Shown here one piece after another: positions 9,136 through 18,177 of a DNA stretch of 64,000 nt; the stretch's first letter is position 1; the number at the start of each line of letters is the position of its first letter. Source of the DNA: Ottowia oryzae (GTDB taxonomy: Bacteria > Pseudomonadota > Gammaproteobacteria > Burkholderiales > Burkholderiaceae_C); contig NZ_CP027666.1 of the NCBI RefSeq assembly GCF_003008535.1, positions 2,965,501 through 3,029,500 on the forward strand, written 5' to 3'. The notes under the pieces were generated by a model. It worked only from the letters and a program-made list of their open reading frames with translations. It was not told the origin of the DNA and made no database searches. A program made the translations under genes and the position numbers.

Positions 9136-11037
9136 TCACACGCCTGCAACCAAATCCTTGATTTGCTGCAGCGCGCCCGGGTCTTCCATGGTGGTGAGAT
9201 CGCCAGGATCGCGCCCTTCGCACACCGCCTGCACCGCACGCCGCAGCAGCTTGCCCGAGCGGGTCTTGGGCAGTACGGCCACGAAACGCACGCGCGCGGG
9301 CCGCGCCACGGCCCCCAGCGAACCATCGACCAGCTTCATGACGTCGCCCTCGAGCTTGAGCATTGCGTCGGGATCTTCCAGTTGACTGGCGTCCTTGAGC
9401 ACGGCGAAAGCCATGGCCACCTGGCCCTTGAGTTGGTCGGCCACGCCAACGACGGCGACTTCCGCCACGTTCGGGTGAGCCGCGATGGCCTCTTCGATCT
9501 CGCGCGTGCCCAGGCGGTGGCCCGCCACGTTGATCACGTCGTCGGTGCGCCCCAGGATGAAGTAATAGCCGTCTTCATCGCGAATGCCCCAGTCAAAGGT
9601 GCTGTAGACCAGCTGATTCGGCACGGACGACCAGTACGTATTCACGTAGCGTGCGTCGTCGCGCCACACCGTTTGCAGGCAGCCCGGCGGCAGCGGCCCC
9701 TGTACGGCGATCACGCCCTTTTGATTGGGGCCCGTCAGCTCTTCGCCCGTCTGGTCGTCCAGCAGCTTGACGTTGTAGCCGTAGACCGCCTTGCCGGGCG
9801 AGCCGAAGCGCGTGGGCGTTGGCTCAACGCCGTTGCAAACCGCCAGGATCGGCCAGCCCGTCTCGGTCTGCCAATAGTTGTCGATGATGGGCTTGTGATT
9901 GAGCCCCTCGCTGATCCACTTGGCGGTGGGCTCGTCGAGAGGCTCGCCCGCCAGAAAGAGCGAACGCAGCGACGACAGGTCGTACTGGCTCAGGTACTTG
10001 GGGTCTTGCTTCTTCAGCACGCGAATCGCCGTGGGGGCGCTGAACATCACCGAGACCTTGTATTTCTCGACCAGCTTCCACCAGATGCCGCCATCGGGGC
10101 GAACGGGTGTGCCTTCGTACATGATGGTGGCCATGCCGCCGATCAGCGGGCCGTAGATGATGTAGCTGTGCCCCACCACCCAGCCGATGTCGCTGGTGCA
10201 AAAGAAGGTTTCGCCCGGCTTGCCGCAGTAGATGTTTCGGATGGACGCCGCCAGCGCGACCGCGTAGCCACCCGTATCGCGTTGCACGCCCTTGGGCTTG
10301 CCGGTGGTGCCGCTGGTGTACAGCGTGTAGCTGGGGTGCGTGGCTTCCACCCATTCGCAGGGCACCTGCGCATCCAGCAAGGATTCGCGCAGCGCGCCCC
10401 AGAGATGGTCGCGCCCTTCCACCAATTGCATGGGCGCCAGGCCACGATCAACCAGCAGCACGGCCTGGGGCTTGTGCGCCGCCAGCTTGATGGCTTCGTC
10501 CAGCAGGTGCTTGTAGGGCACGGGTTTGCCGCCGCGTGAACCCGCATCGGCACTGACGATGACCGTGGGTTCGGCATCGTCGATGCGCGTGGCCAACGAG
10601 CCGGATGCAAAGCCGCCAAACACCACCGAGTGCACCGCGCCGATGCGCGCGCAGGCCAGCATGGCAAAGCACGCCTCGGCGATCATCGGCATGTAGATCA
10701 ACACCCGATCGCCCTTGCGCACGCCCAGGCCTTGCAGTGCGGCGGCCATGCGTTGCACTTCAGCGTGCAGCTGGCGGTAGGTGTAGACGATCTCCTGATC
10801 CGTCTCGGTGGACACGAAGATCAGTGCGCGCTGATCACCGCGATCGGCCAGATGCCGATCCACCGCGTTGTAGCAAAGGTTGGTGGTGCCGTCGGCAAAC
10901 CAGCGCGCGAAAGGCGGGTTGCTGTAGTCGCAAATCGTCTGGGGCGACGTTGCCCAGTCGATCAGCTGGGCTTGCTCGGCCCAGAAAACATCACGATCGT
11001 CGATGGAACGACGGTAGAAATCGGCATAGCTGGCCAC
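9136..11037 (-). CDS. prpE: propionate--CoA ligase
   Basis: PrpE activates propionate to propionyl-CoA through an acyl-adenylate, and such enzymes often also accept acetate. The 633 residues contain the adenylate-forming core TSGTTGKPKG at 241-250, followed by RDTGGYAVAL, which is typical of PrpE rather than acetyl-CoA synthetase. They also contain YWQTETGWP and the C-terminal catalytic lysine K596 in KTRSGK. The start is GTG at 11037, seven bases after GAGGAG. A CATAAT hexamer at 11117-11122 is a possible -10 without a good -35. No 2-methylcitrate cycle genes are nearby. The phasin-like gene just upstream fits a link to short-chain acyl-CoA and polyhydroxyalkanoate metabolism (inference). 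Confidence 0.92.
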   Translation of the reverse strand: MASYADFYRRSIDDRDVFWAEQAQLIDWATSPQTICDYSNPPFARWFADGTTNLCYNAVDRHLADRGDQRALIFVSTETDQEIVYTYRQLHAEVQRMAAALQGLGVRKGDRVLIYMPMIAEACFAMLACARIGAVHSVVFGGFASGSLATRIDDAEPTVIVSADAGSRGGKPVPYKHLLDEAIKLAAHKPQAVLLVDRGLAPMQLVEGRDHLWGALRESLLDAQVPCEWVEATHPSYTLYTSGTTGKPKGVQRDTGGYAVALAASIRNIYCGKPGETFFCTSDIGWVVGHSYIIYGPLIGGMATIMYEGTPVRPDGGIWWKLVEKYKVSVMFSAPTAIRVLKKQDPKYLSQYDLSSLRSLFLAGEPLDEPTAKWISEGLNHKPIIDNYWQTETGWPILAVCNGVEPTPTRFGSPGKAVYGYNVKLLDDQTGEELTGPNQKGVIAVQGPLPPGCLQTVWRDDARYVNTYWSSVPNQLVYSTFDWGIRDEDGYYFILGRTDDVINVAGHRLGTREIEEAIAAHPNVAEVAVVGVADQLKGQVAMAFAVLKDASQLEDPDAMLKLEGDVMKLVDGSLGAVARPARVRFVAVLPKTRSGKLLRRAVQAVCEGRDPGDLTTMEDPGALQQIKDLVAGV

Positions 11038-11241
11038 GGTTGTCTCCTCGGCACGGTGAATTGCTTCGGCCGATGCAACGCGCGGGTTGAGTTATGGACA
11101 CTCGGCCTGTAGGGCCATTATGTCGGGCGCGCTCTTGCAAAAAGCTGACGGCAGCCGCGGGCGCCCGGCAAGGGCCAACGCGCCGGCCCAGACCAAATTA
11201 TTCTTGCCCGCAAGCGCAGGCCGCCTGGCCGCGCAGGCAGG

Positions 11242-11658
11242 TCAGCGTGATGTGCCGCCCAGGCGACGCGCGTTCGCCACCGCGCGGCGGCGCACGGGGG
11301 CCATGCCGCGCACAGCCACGTCCAGCATCGAATTCATCACCTGGCGCTGAGCGCTGGCGGACAGGTGCTGCAGCGTCGGCGGGTTCATCCAACCGCCCAG
11401 CGCCACCTTCCACCAGGTTTGCAGCCACCAGCCGGCGAACTGCTGTTGCGCGGCCAGCGCCTGCATCGACATCGCCGTCCACGATTCACCGAACGCGGCC
11501 ACCTTCTCGGCGCCCATTCGGTAAAACTCATCTTGATCCTTGCGGCTGGGGTTGACCCCGGCGGTCATCATCCGGCCGACGCGGTGCATGACGACCTGTG
11601 GCACGGCATCGGCCAATTGGGCCGCATCGCGCGTCAGGCGCAACTGCTTATGAACCAT
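11242..11658 (-). CDS. phasin-like polyhydroxyalkanoate granule protein
   Basis: This 138-residue protein has no signal peptide. It contains amphipathic helices, a central segment AFGESWTAM followed by AAQQQFAGWW, and a basic Arg-rich tail. This pattern resembles the phasin-like granule-associated proteins annotated in Burkholderiales, which coat polyhydroxyalkanoate granules. The assignment rests on overall pattern, not a diagnostic motif, so it is moderate. It lies upstream of prpE in the same direction, separated by about 200 bp. The DNA upstream of it carries a palindromic repeat. Confidence 0.6.
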   Translation of the reverse strand: MVHKQLRLTRDAAQLADAVPQVVMHRVGRMMTAGVNPSRKDQDEFYRMGAEKVAAFGESWTAMSMQALAAQQQFAGWWLQTWWKVALGGWMNPPTLQHLSASAQRQVMNSMLDVAVRGMAPVRRRAVANARRLGGTSR

Positions 11659-11712
11659 AGTGCAACTTTCTCAAGCATGCAGCGGGGAAGGCGGGCGGCC
11701 AACTTTGCTACG

Positions 11713-11761
11713 TTTTACATAGCTTCCAGCGCTGGTGTGGCCTGCGCTGGAAGGCGTTTTT
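11713..11761 (+). repeat. intergenic palindromic repeat, copy 2
   Basis: The element contains ACATAGCTTCCAGCGC, an 11-base loop, then GCGCTGGAAG followed by GCGTTTTT. The arms CTTCCAGCGC and GCGCTGGAAG are perfectly complementary over 10 bp. It lies between the phasin-like gene and the isochorismatase gene. The T-run follows on the plus strand, although both neighbours are on the minus strand. Confidence 0.8.
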
Positions 11762-11796
11762 GTACACAATCGGTCTGTGCGGGAGGCAGCGGCGCC

Positions 11797-12411
11797 CTAC
11801 TTCACCAAAGCCTGCAGTTCGCGAAACTGCGGGTGCTCGCAAGTGCGCAGCCATTCGAACCCGACCATTTCGGTAGTGACCAGCTCGCACCCCGCACCGG
11901 CCAAGCGGTCGTAAGCGGCATCGCGGTTGCGCTCGGTGCGCGACCCACAGGCGTCGGTCACCACCCACACGTCCCACTCGGCTTCGAGCAACATCAGGGC
12001 GGTTTGCAAAAGGCAGACATGCGCCTCGCAACCGGCCAGCAACAAGGTGTTGCGCTCGGGCGCGGGCGGTGCGGCGGGCTTTTGCAGATGCCGCGGCAGG
12101 CTGCGCGCGTTACCAGCGCGGGGCGCGGGCGCGCGAGCGGCGAGCGGCGCCAGCAATGGCTGCAGTTCATCTGCCCCGCTGAAAGCCATCTTTGCCACGA
12201 CGTCGTCGCACAAAGGCGCCAGCGAGGAATCGGTCGGCCCCAGCTTGTCAGGGTTCTGCTCGGTCGCCCACACGGGCACGCCCACCAGCCGCGCCATTTC
12301 CGCCAGGCGACGCGCGTTGGCGAGCACCGCGTTGTGGTCGTGGATGGCCGGCATCAGGCGGGCTTGGTAGTCAATCAGCACCAATTGGCTGTCATCGGCG
12401 TCAAGCAGCAT
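11797..12411 (-). CDS. isochorismatase-family cysteine hydrolase
   Basis: This is a member of the isochorismatase-like amidohydrolases, nearest the YcaC/nicotinamidase-like branch. The Asp-Lys-Cys triad is visible: D14 in LVLIDYQ, K74 in VAKMAFS and C133 in GCEAHVCLLQTA. A stretch rich in Ala, Pro and Arg (about 88-120) inserted between the Lys and Cys motifs lengthens the usual loop. The preferred start is ATG at 12411, seven to eight bases after AGGAG; a TTG six bases upstream is less likely. Length is 204 residues. The substrate cannot be named from sequence. Confidence 0.82.
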   Translation of the reverse strand: MLLDADDSQLVLIDYQARLMPAIHDHNAVLANARRLAEMARLVGVPVWATEQNPDKLGPTDSSLAPLCDDVVAKMAFSGADELQPLLAPLAARAPAPRAGNARSLPRHLQKPAAPPAPERNTLLLAGCEAHVCLLQTALMLLEAEWDVWVVTDACGSRTERNRDAAYDRLAGAGCELVTTEMVGFEWLRTCEHPQFRELQALVK

Positions 12412-12676
12412 CGGCAAGCTCCTGTGGTGAATCGTCGCCCCTGCACATCGGCCTACTGCAGGAGCCCCATCAGCGCGAAAACCGCTGGCAAGCGGCGGTC
12501 TACAAGGTGAAGTATTTTGGGAAAGTGTCGCACGATCGGCAGATGCGTGCTGGCTTCAAAAACGGCGTGCTGGCAAGTCTGCCCACCCGTCTCTGACAGG
12601 CGTAAGTAAGGTTAGCACAGGCCCTTGCGCCGACGCGACGCTCAAACCCGTCGCCAACCCCGAAGTGCGCCGCAAT

Positions 12677-13570
12677 TCACGCCAGCGTCGCCAGATGCTG
12701 CATGAACGAATTCGCCGCCCGCGACAGCGAGCGCCCTATGCGCGTCAAGATACCGATCGAGCGCAGCATGGCGGGGCGCACCAAAGGCACGGCGCGCAGG
12801 CCCTGCATATTCGCCAGCGACAGCGCCAGCCGTGGCAACGCACTGACCCCCACGCCCGCCAAGACCAGCGCCCCGCAGGCGGCAACGCTGGGGCATTCCA
12901 TCGCCATTGGCACCGATAGCCGGCGCTGTAGAAACACGGCGTCCGTCAGCTGGCGAATGCTGCTGCGCGGCTGCGCCGCGATGAACGGGCGCGTAGCGAA
13001 CACCGACCACGGCACGGCCTTGCGATCGGCCAGCGGGTCGTCGTTGCGGCACAGCAGCACAAGTTCATCGTCCAGCAGATGCTGGTAGCGCAGCGTGCGG
13101 TCGGGCGCCGGCTTGACGCTCAGCGCGAAGTCAGCACGCCCCTCTTCAATGATCGCCAGCAAGCCATCGGCGGGTGCCTCGGCAAGGTCAAACTGAACGT
13201 CCGGGCGCACGCGGCGAAACGATGCGATGGCGGTGGACAAGACGCTCGCCCCGACGGATGGCAAGGTTGCCACCGCCACCTTCCCGCTGCGGCCCTGCAA
13301 GAACTGGCCCAGCTCGCCAAACGAGGCGTCGAATTCGCTCAACACACGCCGCGCGATGGGCAGCAACTCGCGGCCGACGGCGGTGATGTGAAGGTTGCGC
13401 GTGTCGCGATCGAACAGGCGCGCGCCCAGCGTGGCCTCTGCCTGCCGAATGGTTCGGCTGAGCGCAGGCTGCGACACGCCCATCTGCAAGCCCGCGCCCC
13501 GAAAACTGCCAGCCTCCACGATGTGGACGAAGGCCTGCAACTGCGCCAGCGTAAGGTCGATTTGGCCCAT
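12677..13570 (-). CDS. LysR-family transcriptional regulator
   Basis: The 297 residues have the standard layout: a winged helix-turn-helix at about 5-62 (LTLAQLQAFVHI, then SFRGAGLQMGVSQPALSRTI) and a two-lobed effector domain at about 90-290. It is divergent from the enoyl-CoA hydratase gene, with about 158 bp between the starts. The palindrome at 13611-13624 lies in that gap. The usual arrangement for this family is autorepression plus activation of the divergent operon by an inducer, here probably an intermediate of the adjacent acyl-CoA pathway (inference). Confidence 0.9.
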   Translation of the reverse strand: MGQIDLTLAQLQAFVHIVEAGSFRGAGLQMGVSQPALSRTIRQAEATLGARLFDRDTRNLHITAVGRELLPIARRVLSEFDASFGELGQFLQGRSGKVAVATLPSVGASVLSTAIASFRRVRPDVQFDLAEAPADGLLAIIEEGRADFALSVKPAPDRTLRYQHLLDDELVLLCRNDDPLADRKAVPWSVFATRPFIAAQPRSSIRQLTDAVFLQRRLSVPMAMECPSVAACGALVLAGVGVSALPRLALSLANMQGLRAVPLVRPAMLRSIGILTRIGRSLSRAANSFMQHLATLA

Positions 13571-13610
13571 GCGATTGATCCGTTTTTGTTATCACACATA
13601 TAGCAGACTG

Positions 13611-13624
13611 GATCTTCACAGATC
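13611..13624. promoter_or_regulatory. candidate LysR operator
   Basis: GATCTTCACAGATC is a perfect 5-4-5 inverted repeat (GATCT / AGATC), 41 bp upstream of the LysR start and about 105 bp upstream of the enoyl-CoA hydratase start. Its position between divergent promoters and its short interrupted dyad fit a LysR recognition site. Confidence 0.45.
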
Positions 13625-13728
13625 AATTGGGCGCCCCTAGACTGACTTCGGACTGCACCGGATGCGCAGTTAAATTGCGGCAAGGCGGTGCATTGCTGCG
13701 GCCAATCTTTCACGCACCTCACTCAAAC

Positions 13729-14517
13729 ATGTCCGATTCGCCAACCAACACCGGAGCCGACCTGATTGCGCACCAGCAAGACGGCGTGCTTCGCCTGACC
13801 ATCCAGCGCGAGAGCCGGCGCAACGCGATCAGTCCTGCGGTAATCAACGCGCTGGCAGCGGCGTTGACGAGCGCCAACAGCGACCGCAGCCTGCGCGCCA
13901 TCGTGCTCACAGGGGCTGGCGACAAGGCTTTCTGTGCCGGCGCGGATCTGCAGTCAGGCCAGTCGTTTCAATTCGACTACGCCGAGCCCACGCAAGGCTT
14001 TGCCAACTTGCTGCGCCTCTCGCGCCAAATGACGGTGCCGATGGTGGCGCGCGTGAACGGCGCTTGCATGGCGGGTGGCATGGGCCTGCTGGCGATGTGC
14101 GATTTGGCGCTGGCGGCGCCGCACGCGCAATTTGGCCTGCCGGAAGTCAAGGTGGGCGTGTTTCCCGCCCAGGTTTTGTCGGTGTTGAACGGCCTGATTG
14201 GCGCGCGCGCGTTGACTGAGCTGTGCATCACCGGTGAGCCCATCGGTGCCGAGGAAGCGCTGCGGCTGGGGCTTATCAACCGCGTCAGCGAAGACCTCGA
14301 CGCCGGGGTGAGCGCCCTGCTCAACCGCTTTCTGGACAAGTCGCCCGCCGCCATCCGCCGCGGCCTGTACCTCATGAAGCGCATGGGCGCGATGTCGTTC
14401 GAAGAATCCATGGCTTTTACCGAAAGCCAGATCGGCCTGATCGCCTTGACCGAGGACGCGGCCGAGGGGCAAGCAGCCTTCCGCGAGAAACGACCACCCC
14501 GATGGAGCGGCCGATGA
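13729..14517 (+). CDS. enoyl-CoA hydratase/isomerase family protein
   Basis: This crotonase-fold enzyme has 262 residues. It shows the early ESRRNAIS segment, the oxyanion-hole region AFCAGADLQ, then NGACMAGGMGLL and FGLPEVKVGVFP. Positions of the usual catalytic glutamates are only partly conserved by eye, so the exact reaction (hydration, isomerisation or lyase) is open. The frame is open to 13627, but the ATG at 13729 starts the family domain. It overlaps the AtuA-like gene by four bases, so the two are translationally coupled. It is plausibly a step in branched-chain or isoprenoid acyl-CoA breakdown. Confidence 0.85.
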   Translation: MSDSPTNTGADLIAHQQDGVLRLTIQRESRRNAISPAVINALAAALTSANSDRSLRAIVLTGAGDKAFCAGADLQSGQSFQFDYAEPTQGFANLLRLSRQMTVPMVARVNGACMAGGMGLLAMCDLALAAPHAQFGLPEVKVGVFPAQVLSVLNGLIGARALTELCITGEPIGAEEALRLGLINRVSEDLDAGVSALLNRFLDKSPAAIRRGLYLMKRMGAMSFEESMAFTESQIGLIALTEDAAEGQAAFREKRPPRWSGR

Positions 14518-16355
14518 ACAGCGCCAGCGCTACACCCGCACACGTACGCAAAACCGTCCGGATCGGCGGCGCCTCCGGCTTCTGGGGCGACTCCGCTGTA
14601 GGCGCGCCGCAACTCGTCCGCAAAGGGCAAGTCGATTTTCTGGTGTTCGACTACCTGGCCGAACTCACCATGTCGATCCTGGCGGGTGCGCGCCTCAAAA
14701 ACCCTACCATGGGTTACGCCACGGACTTTGTGGATGTCGCTATGCGCAGCGTGCTGATGGATGTCGTCAAGCAAGGCATTCGCGTGGTCAGCAATGCTGG
14801 CGGCGTCAATCCGCAAGGCTGCGCCGACGCCCTGCGCGCCCTGGCGACGGAGCTGGGCGTCGATATCGACATCGCCGTGGTCACCGGCGACGACGTGATG
14901 CCGCAGCTCACAGCGCTGCGCGCGGCTGAGCCGCCGGTGCAAGAGCTTCAGAGCGGCGCGCCCTTGCCAGCCAAGGTGCTGACGGCCAATGCCTACCTGG
15001 GCGCCCTGCCGATCAAGGCCGCGCTGGATGCTGGCGCCCAGATCGTGATCACCGGGCGATGCGTGGATTCTGCGGTCACGCTGGGTGCACTGATGCACGC
15101 CTTCAACTGGTCTGCCAGCGACTACGACCTGCTCTCTGCGGGCAGCTTGGCTGGTCACATTCTTGAATGCGGCTGCCAAGCGACGGGCGGCCTGCACACC
15201 GACTGGCAGGATGTCCCGGATTGGGCGCACATTGGCTATCCCATTGCCGAATGCCATAAAGACGGCAGTTTCACCGTCACCAAACCGCCTGGCACGGGCG
15301 GGCTGATCGCGCCGCAATGCGTGGCCGAACAGTTGCTCTACGAAATCCATGACCCTGCCGCCTACCTGCTGCCAGACGTGCGCTGCGACTGGCGCGACGT
15401 ACGCATCGAGCGCGGGGACCGTGACCACGTGCGCGTCTCGGGCGCGCGCGGAAGCGCGCCACCCCACAGCTACAAGGTCAGTGCCACCTATATGGATGGC
15501 TTCAAGACATCGGCACAGCTCACCGTCATCGGCTTCGACGCGGTAGCCAAGGCTCGGCGAACGGGCGAAGCCATTGTTGAGCGTGTGAACGATATGCTCG
15601 CAGCCCTTGCCATACCTGCGCTAGCAGCTACAGAAATTGAAGTAATCGGCGCCGAAAGCGCTTACGGCCCACACGCTCAGCGCGCCCTATCCAGCGCGCG
15701 CGAAGCGGTGCTGCGCATCACCGCGTGGCACCCCGACAAGGCCGCCTTGCAGCTCTTGACCCGCGAAGTCGCCCCGGCCGGCACGTCTTGGGCACCCGGA
15801 ACAACGGGTGCAGGCGGGCGCGCAAGCGTTTCGCCATCCATTCGGCAGTACGCATTCCTGCTGGACAAGGCGCTCATCTCTGCTGCCGTTCAGCGTAACG
15901 GGCGCACCGTGGCCGTCGGACAGCCGCCAACCGAAACAGACCACCCGGACATTGCGACACCTGTCGCCGTCACGAGTGCCCCAATGCCGCTGACCGAACA
16001 TGCGTTTGCAGCGGATGAGTGCGACTGGACCGAAGTGCCATTGATTCGCCTGGCCTGGGCACGTTCAGGCGACAAGGGCGACATCTCCAACATCGGGGTG
16101 GTTGCGCGCCGGGCAGAGTGGGTGCCGGCCCTGCGCGCCGAGCTGACCACAACTCGCGTCGCCAACTACCTGGCCCATCTGGTCAAGGGGCGCGTTACCC
16201 GGTACGAGTTGCCCGGCATTCACGCCTTCAACTTCGTTTGCGAACAAGCTCTGGGCGGCGGTGGCATGGCCTCTTTGCGCAATGACCCTTTGGGCAAAGG
16301 CATGGCGCAAATCCTGCTGTCTATGCCGGTGCGCGTGCCAACCGCTTCACTCTGA
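14514..16355 (+). CDS. AtuA-family (acyclic terpene utilization, DUF1446) protein
   Basis: The 613 residues comprise the large AtuA N-terminal domain (RIGGASGFWGDS at the start, then SNAGGVNPQGCA and TGRCVDSAVTLG) and a C-terminal AtuA-like domain of about 100 residues beginning near RLAWARSGDKGDISNIG. AtuA belongs to the acyclic terpene (citronellol/geranyl-CoA) catabolic cluster of Pseudomonas, but its biochemical role is not settled. The ATG at 14514 overlaps the hydratase stop as ATGA and has GGAG seven bases upstream. No geranyl-CoA carboxylase genes are present here, so the substrate may differ. A stretch near residues 365-377 matches the repeat family. Confidence 0.88.
   Translation: MNSASATPAHVRKTVRIGGASGFWGDSAVGAPQLVRKGQVDFLVFDYLAELTMSILAGARLKNPTMGYATDFVDVAMRSVLMDVVKQGIRVVSNAGGVNPQGCADALRALATELGVDIDIAVVTGDDVMPQLTALRAAEPPVQELQSGAPLPAKVLTANAYLGALPIKAALDAGAQIVITGRCVDSAVTLGALMHAFNWSASDYDLLSAGSLAGHILECGCQATGGLHTDWQDVPDWAHIGYPIAECHKDGSFTVTKPPGTGGLIAPQCVAEQLLYEIHDPAAYLLPDVRCDWRDVRIERGDRDHVRVSGARGSAPPHSYKVSATYMDGFKTSAQLTVIGFDAVAKARRTGEAIVERVNDMLAALAIPALAATEIEVIGAESAYGPHAQRALSSAREAVLRITAWHPDKAALQLLTREVAPAGTSWAPGTTGAGGRASVSPSIRQYAFLLDKALISAAVQRNGRTVAVGQPPTETDHPDIATPVAVTSAPMPLTEHAFAADECDWTEVPLIRLAWARSGDKGDISNIGVVARRAEWVPALRAELTTTRVANYLAHLVKGRVTRYELPGIHAFNFVCEQALGGGGMASLRNDPLGKGMAQILLSMPVRVPTASL
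15606..15645 (-). repeat. partial ATAGCTGCC repeat inside the AtuA-like gene
   Basis: On the minus strand this reads ATTACTTCAATTTC, TGTAGCTGCTAGCGC, a loop, then GGGCTGCGAG. It resembles the first arm and entry of the intergenic copies, with a degenerate second arm. It is in frame and encodes a short Ala/Glu-rich stretch. It is less complete than the odhB and nadD copies. Confidence 0.45.
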
Positions 16356-16531
16356 ATGCGCTAAGGCAGCGGCAGGCGCCCTGCTCTGTTCGCCCCAGCC
16401 ACCTAAGTGTCGGGTGCACGGCTTTGAGGCTGATCGGTCGAGTGAGACGGCGTGGCGCCTCCGCATCTCTTTGAGCCTGGAATGCTGGCACCGCGGACTT
16501 GGGCTGCGAAAACCATGCGCCCCGCGAACGA

Positions 16532-16837
16532 TCAGGCGCGCCCTTTGACGGCGTTGACCTCGACCTCGCACGGCAAGGGCACAAATTTGCTGCGCACCAC
16601 CAGCACGCCCGCCTGAGCGGTGTCCTGGATGGTCGCGAGACCCTCCAGCCGAAGCCACTGGCCGTCCACATTGAGCACGGTCTGGTCGAACGCGACGCTT
16701 GTCACCTGCTCGGCAGAACGCTCGTCGGCGGAGTGGACCGAGAACAAAATCTCATCGGAAGTGCTCATGCCAAACACGTTGAACGTCTCTGGGACGATCT
16801 CCGGTGGCGGCCTGAGGCAGCTCACAGCACCCTTCAT
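16532..16837 (-). CDS. small protein of unknown function coupled to lrgB
   Basis: A 101-residue frame whose ATG at 16837 overlaps the lrgB stop as ATGA. A second ATG at 16768 would give 78 residues starting MSTSDEILF. The part after the second ATG looks protein-like (alternating hydrophobic and acidic residues, ending EVEVNAVKGRA), whereas the first 23 residues are less convincing. There is no signal peptide or membrane segment. I do not recognise the family. The base composition and coupling suggest a true cistron at the end of the lrgAB operon. Confidence 0.5.
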   Translation of the reverse strand: MKGAVSCLRPPPEIVPETFNVFGMSTSDEILFSVHSADERSAEQVTSVAFDQTVLNVDGQWLRLEGLATIQDTAQAGVLVVRSKFVPLPCEVEVNAVKGRA

Positions 16838-17526
16838 AGCAGCCCCACCATCAGCGGCACCAGCACGCTGGTGGCGATGGCATTCAGCCCCATCGCCAGC
16901 GCTGAAAAGCCCACCGCCGTTTCGCTGATCTGCACGGCGCGCGCTGTGCCTATGGCGTGCGCCGATTCCCCCAGCGCAAAGCCCTGCACCACGTCGTTGC
17001 GCACGCCCAGCAATGAGAACAGGCCACCAGACAACACCGCAGCAGCGATGCCGGTCAAGGCCACCGACACCGCGCTCAGCGAAGGCGAGCCGCCCATGCG
17101 ATCCGCCACGGGAATGGCGACCGGCATCGTGGCGGACTTGGGCGCCAAGGACATCATCAGCGCCCAATCGGCCCCCAGCAGCCAAGCAATGCCAACGGCT
17201 GAGACAACGGCCGTCACCGAGCCGACCAAAAGCGCGCCGACCACGGGCACCACCAGGCCGCGCAACCGATGCCGTTGGCGGTACAGGGGCAGCGCCAGCG
17301 CTACGGTGGCCGGACCAGCCAACCACGACACCACGGCAGCCCCGCTGCGGTAGGTGCTGTACGGCACGGCCGCCAGCATCAGCACCGCGACCACGATGGT
17401 GGCACCCGTCAGCACCGGCAGCAGCAGATTCCACCCCGTGCGCCGATAGGCGTACACGGCCAGCGCATAGGCCGCCAAGGTCAAAAGCGTCGCCGCCAGC
17501 ACAGTAGAGATGGTGGTTGCGTCCAT
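16834..17526 (-). CDS. lrgB: LrgB-family membrane protein
   Basis: This inner-membrane protein has 230 residues and about seven hydrophobic segments. It has the family signature LAPKSATMPVAIPVAD and the downstream GESAHAIGTARA motif. LrgB works with LrgA; the pair is linked to control of murein hydrolase activity in staphylococci and to export of small metabolites in other bacteria and plastids. The ATG at 17526 shares one base with the lrgA stop (TGATG), a classic coupled pair. The substrate in this organism is not evident. Confidence 0.88.
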   Translation of the reverse strand: MDATTISTVLAATLLTLAAYALAVYAYRRTGWNLLLPVLTGATIVVAVLMLAAVPYSTYRSGAAVVSWLAGPATVALALPLYRQRHRLRGLVVPVVGALLVGSVTAVVSAVGIAWLLGADWALMMSLAPKSATMPVAIPVADRMGGSPSLSAVSVALTGIAAAVLSGGLFSLLGVRNDVVQGFALGESAHAIGTARAVQISETAVGFSALAMGLNAIATSVLVPLMVGLL

Positions 17527-17924
17527 CACGCCACCTCTTTTCGTTTCATGAGCGCCTGAAACGTAAGCGCGGTGACCACGAGCGTCAGCGCACCGCCCAG
17601 CACGCTGGCCGCCACGAAGGGCAGCCAGCCCGTCTTGAGAACCGCAAATTGCTCCATGACACCGGCGACGGCCGGGATGAAGCACAGCATCATGTGTTTT
17701 AGAAGCGGCGTCGCGGCCAAGCCCACGGGCGCCTCCAGGCGCGCAAAGCACGCCAGCGCCACGATCAGGATGGCCATGCCCATGACGGAGGGCGGCACGG
17801 GAAGCCCCGTCCAGCGCACGAGCGCCGTTCCGGCGAAGAGACACGCCACCAGCACGGCGAAGCCCAGCACGGCACGCACCACTGACGAGGCGGCATATCG
17901 CCCGGATTGGCCAGCTTGGCTCAT
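17526..17924 (-). CDS. lrgA: LrgA/CidA-family holin-like membrane protein
   Basis: A 132-residue protein with four hydrophobic segments and the family motif VPPSVMGMAIL followed by LLKHMMLCFIPAVAGVM. It is the partner of LrgB, directly downstream. The frame is open to 17969, but the ATG at 17924 (MSQAGQSGR) precedes the family domain and gives the usual length. No strong ribosome-binding site is visible. A perfect 18-bp palindrome at 17984-18001 lies about 60 bp upstream and may be regulatory. Confidence 0.85.
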   Translation of the reverse strand: MSQAGQSGRYAASSVVRAVLGFAVLVACLFAGTALVRWTGLPVPPSVMGMAILIVALACFARLEAPVGLAATPLLKHMMLCFIPAVAGVMEQFAVLKTGWLPFVAASVLGGALTLVVTALTFQALMKRKEVA

Positions 17925-18177
17925 TCTTCTGAGAATCCTTGATTGGAGCGCGAGCCAACTCAGCAGCACGCCCGGCGCGACGTCTGCCGCTTAAGCGGCA
18001 GTTTGCCCGAACCCGCGCATTATTCAGAGACGCAGAACGGCAAGTAAATGACCGTTGCAGTTGGGTAAGCGGGCAGCCCACAACCGACGGCTTCTGCGTC
18101 TGCCAGAGAAGTGAGCTTGTTTACCCTGCGGATACGTCCGGCTAACCGGCGGAGGCGCGCAGAAAACGGCGGCGCAA

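Noticed and set aside
16838..17434. N-terminal extension of the small protein at 16532-16837 (a 300-codon frame)
   Set aside because: The upstream part is an out-of-frame reading of lrgB with low-complexity sequence.
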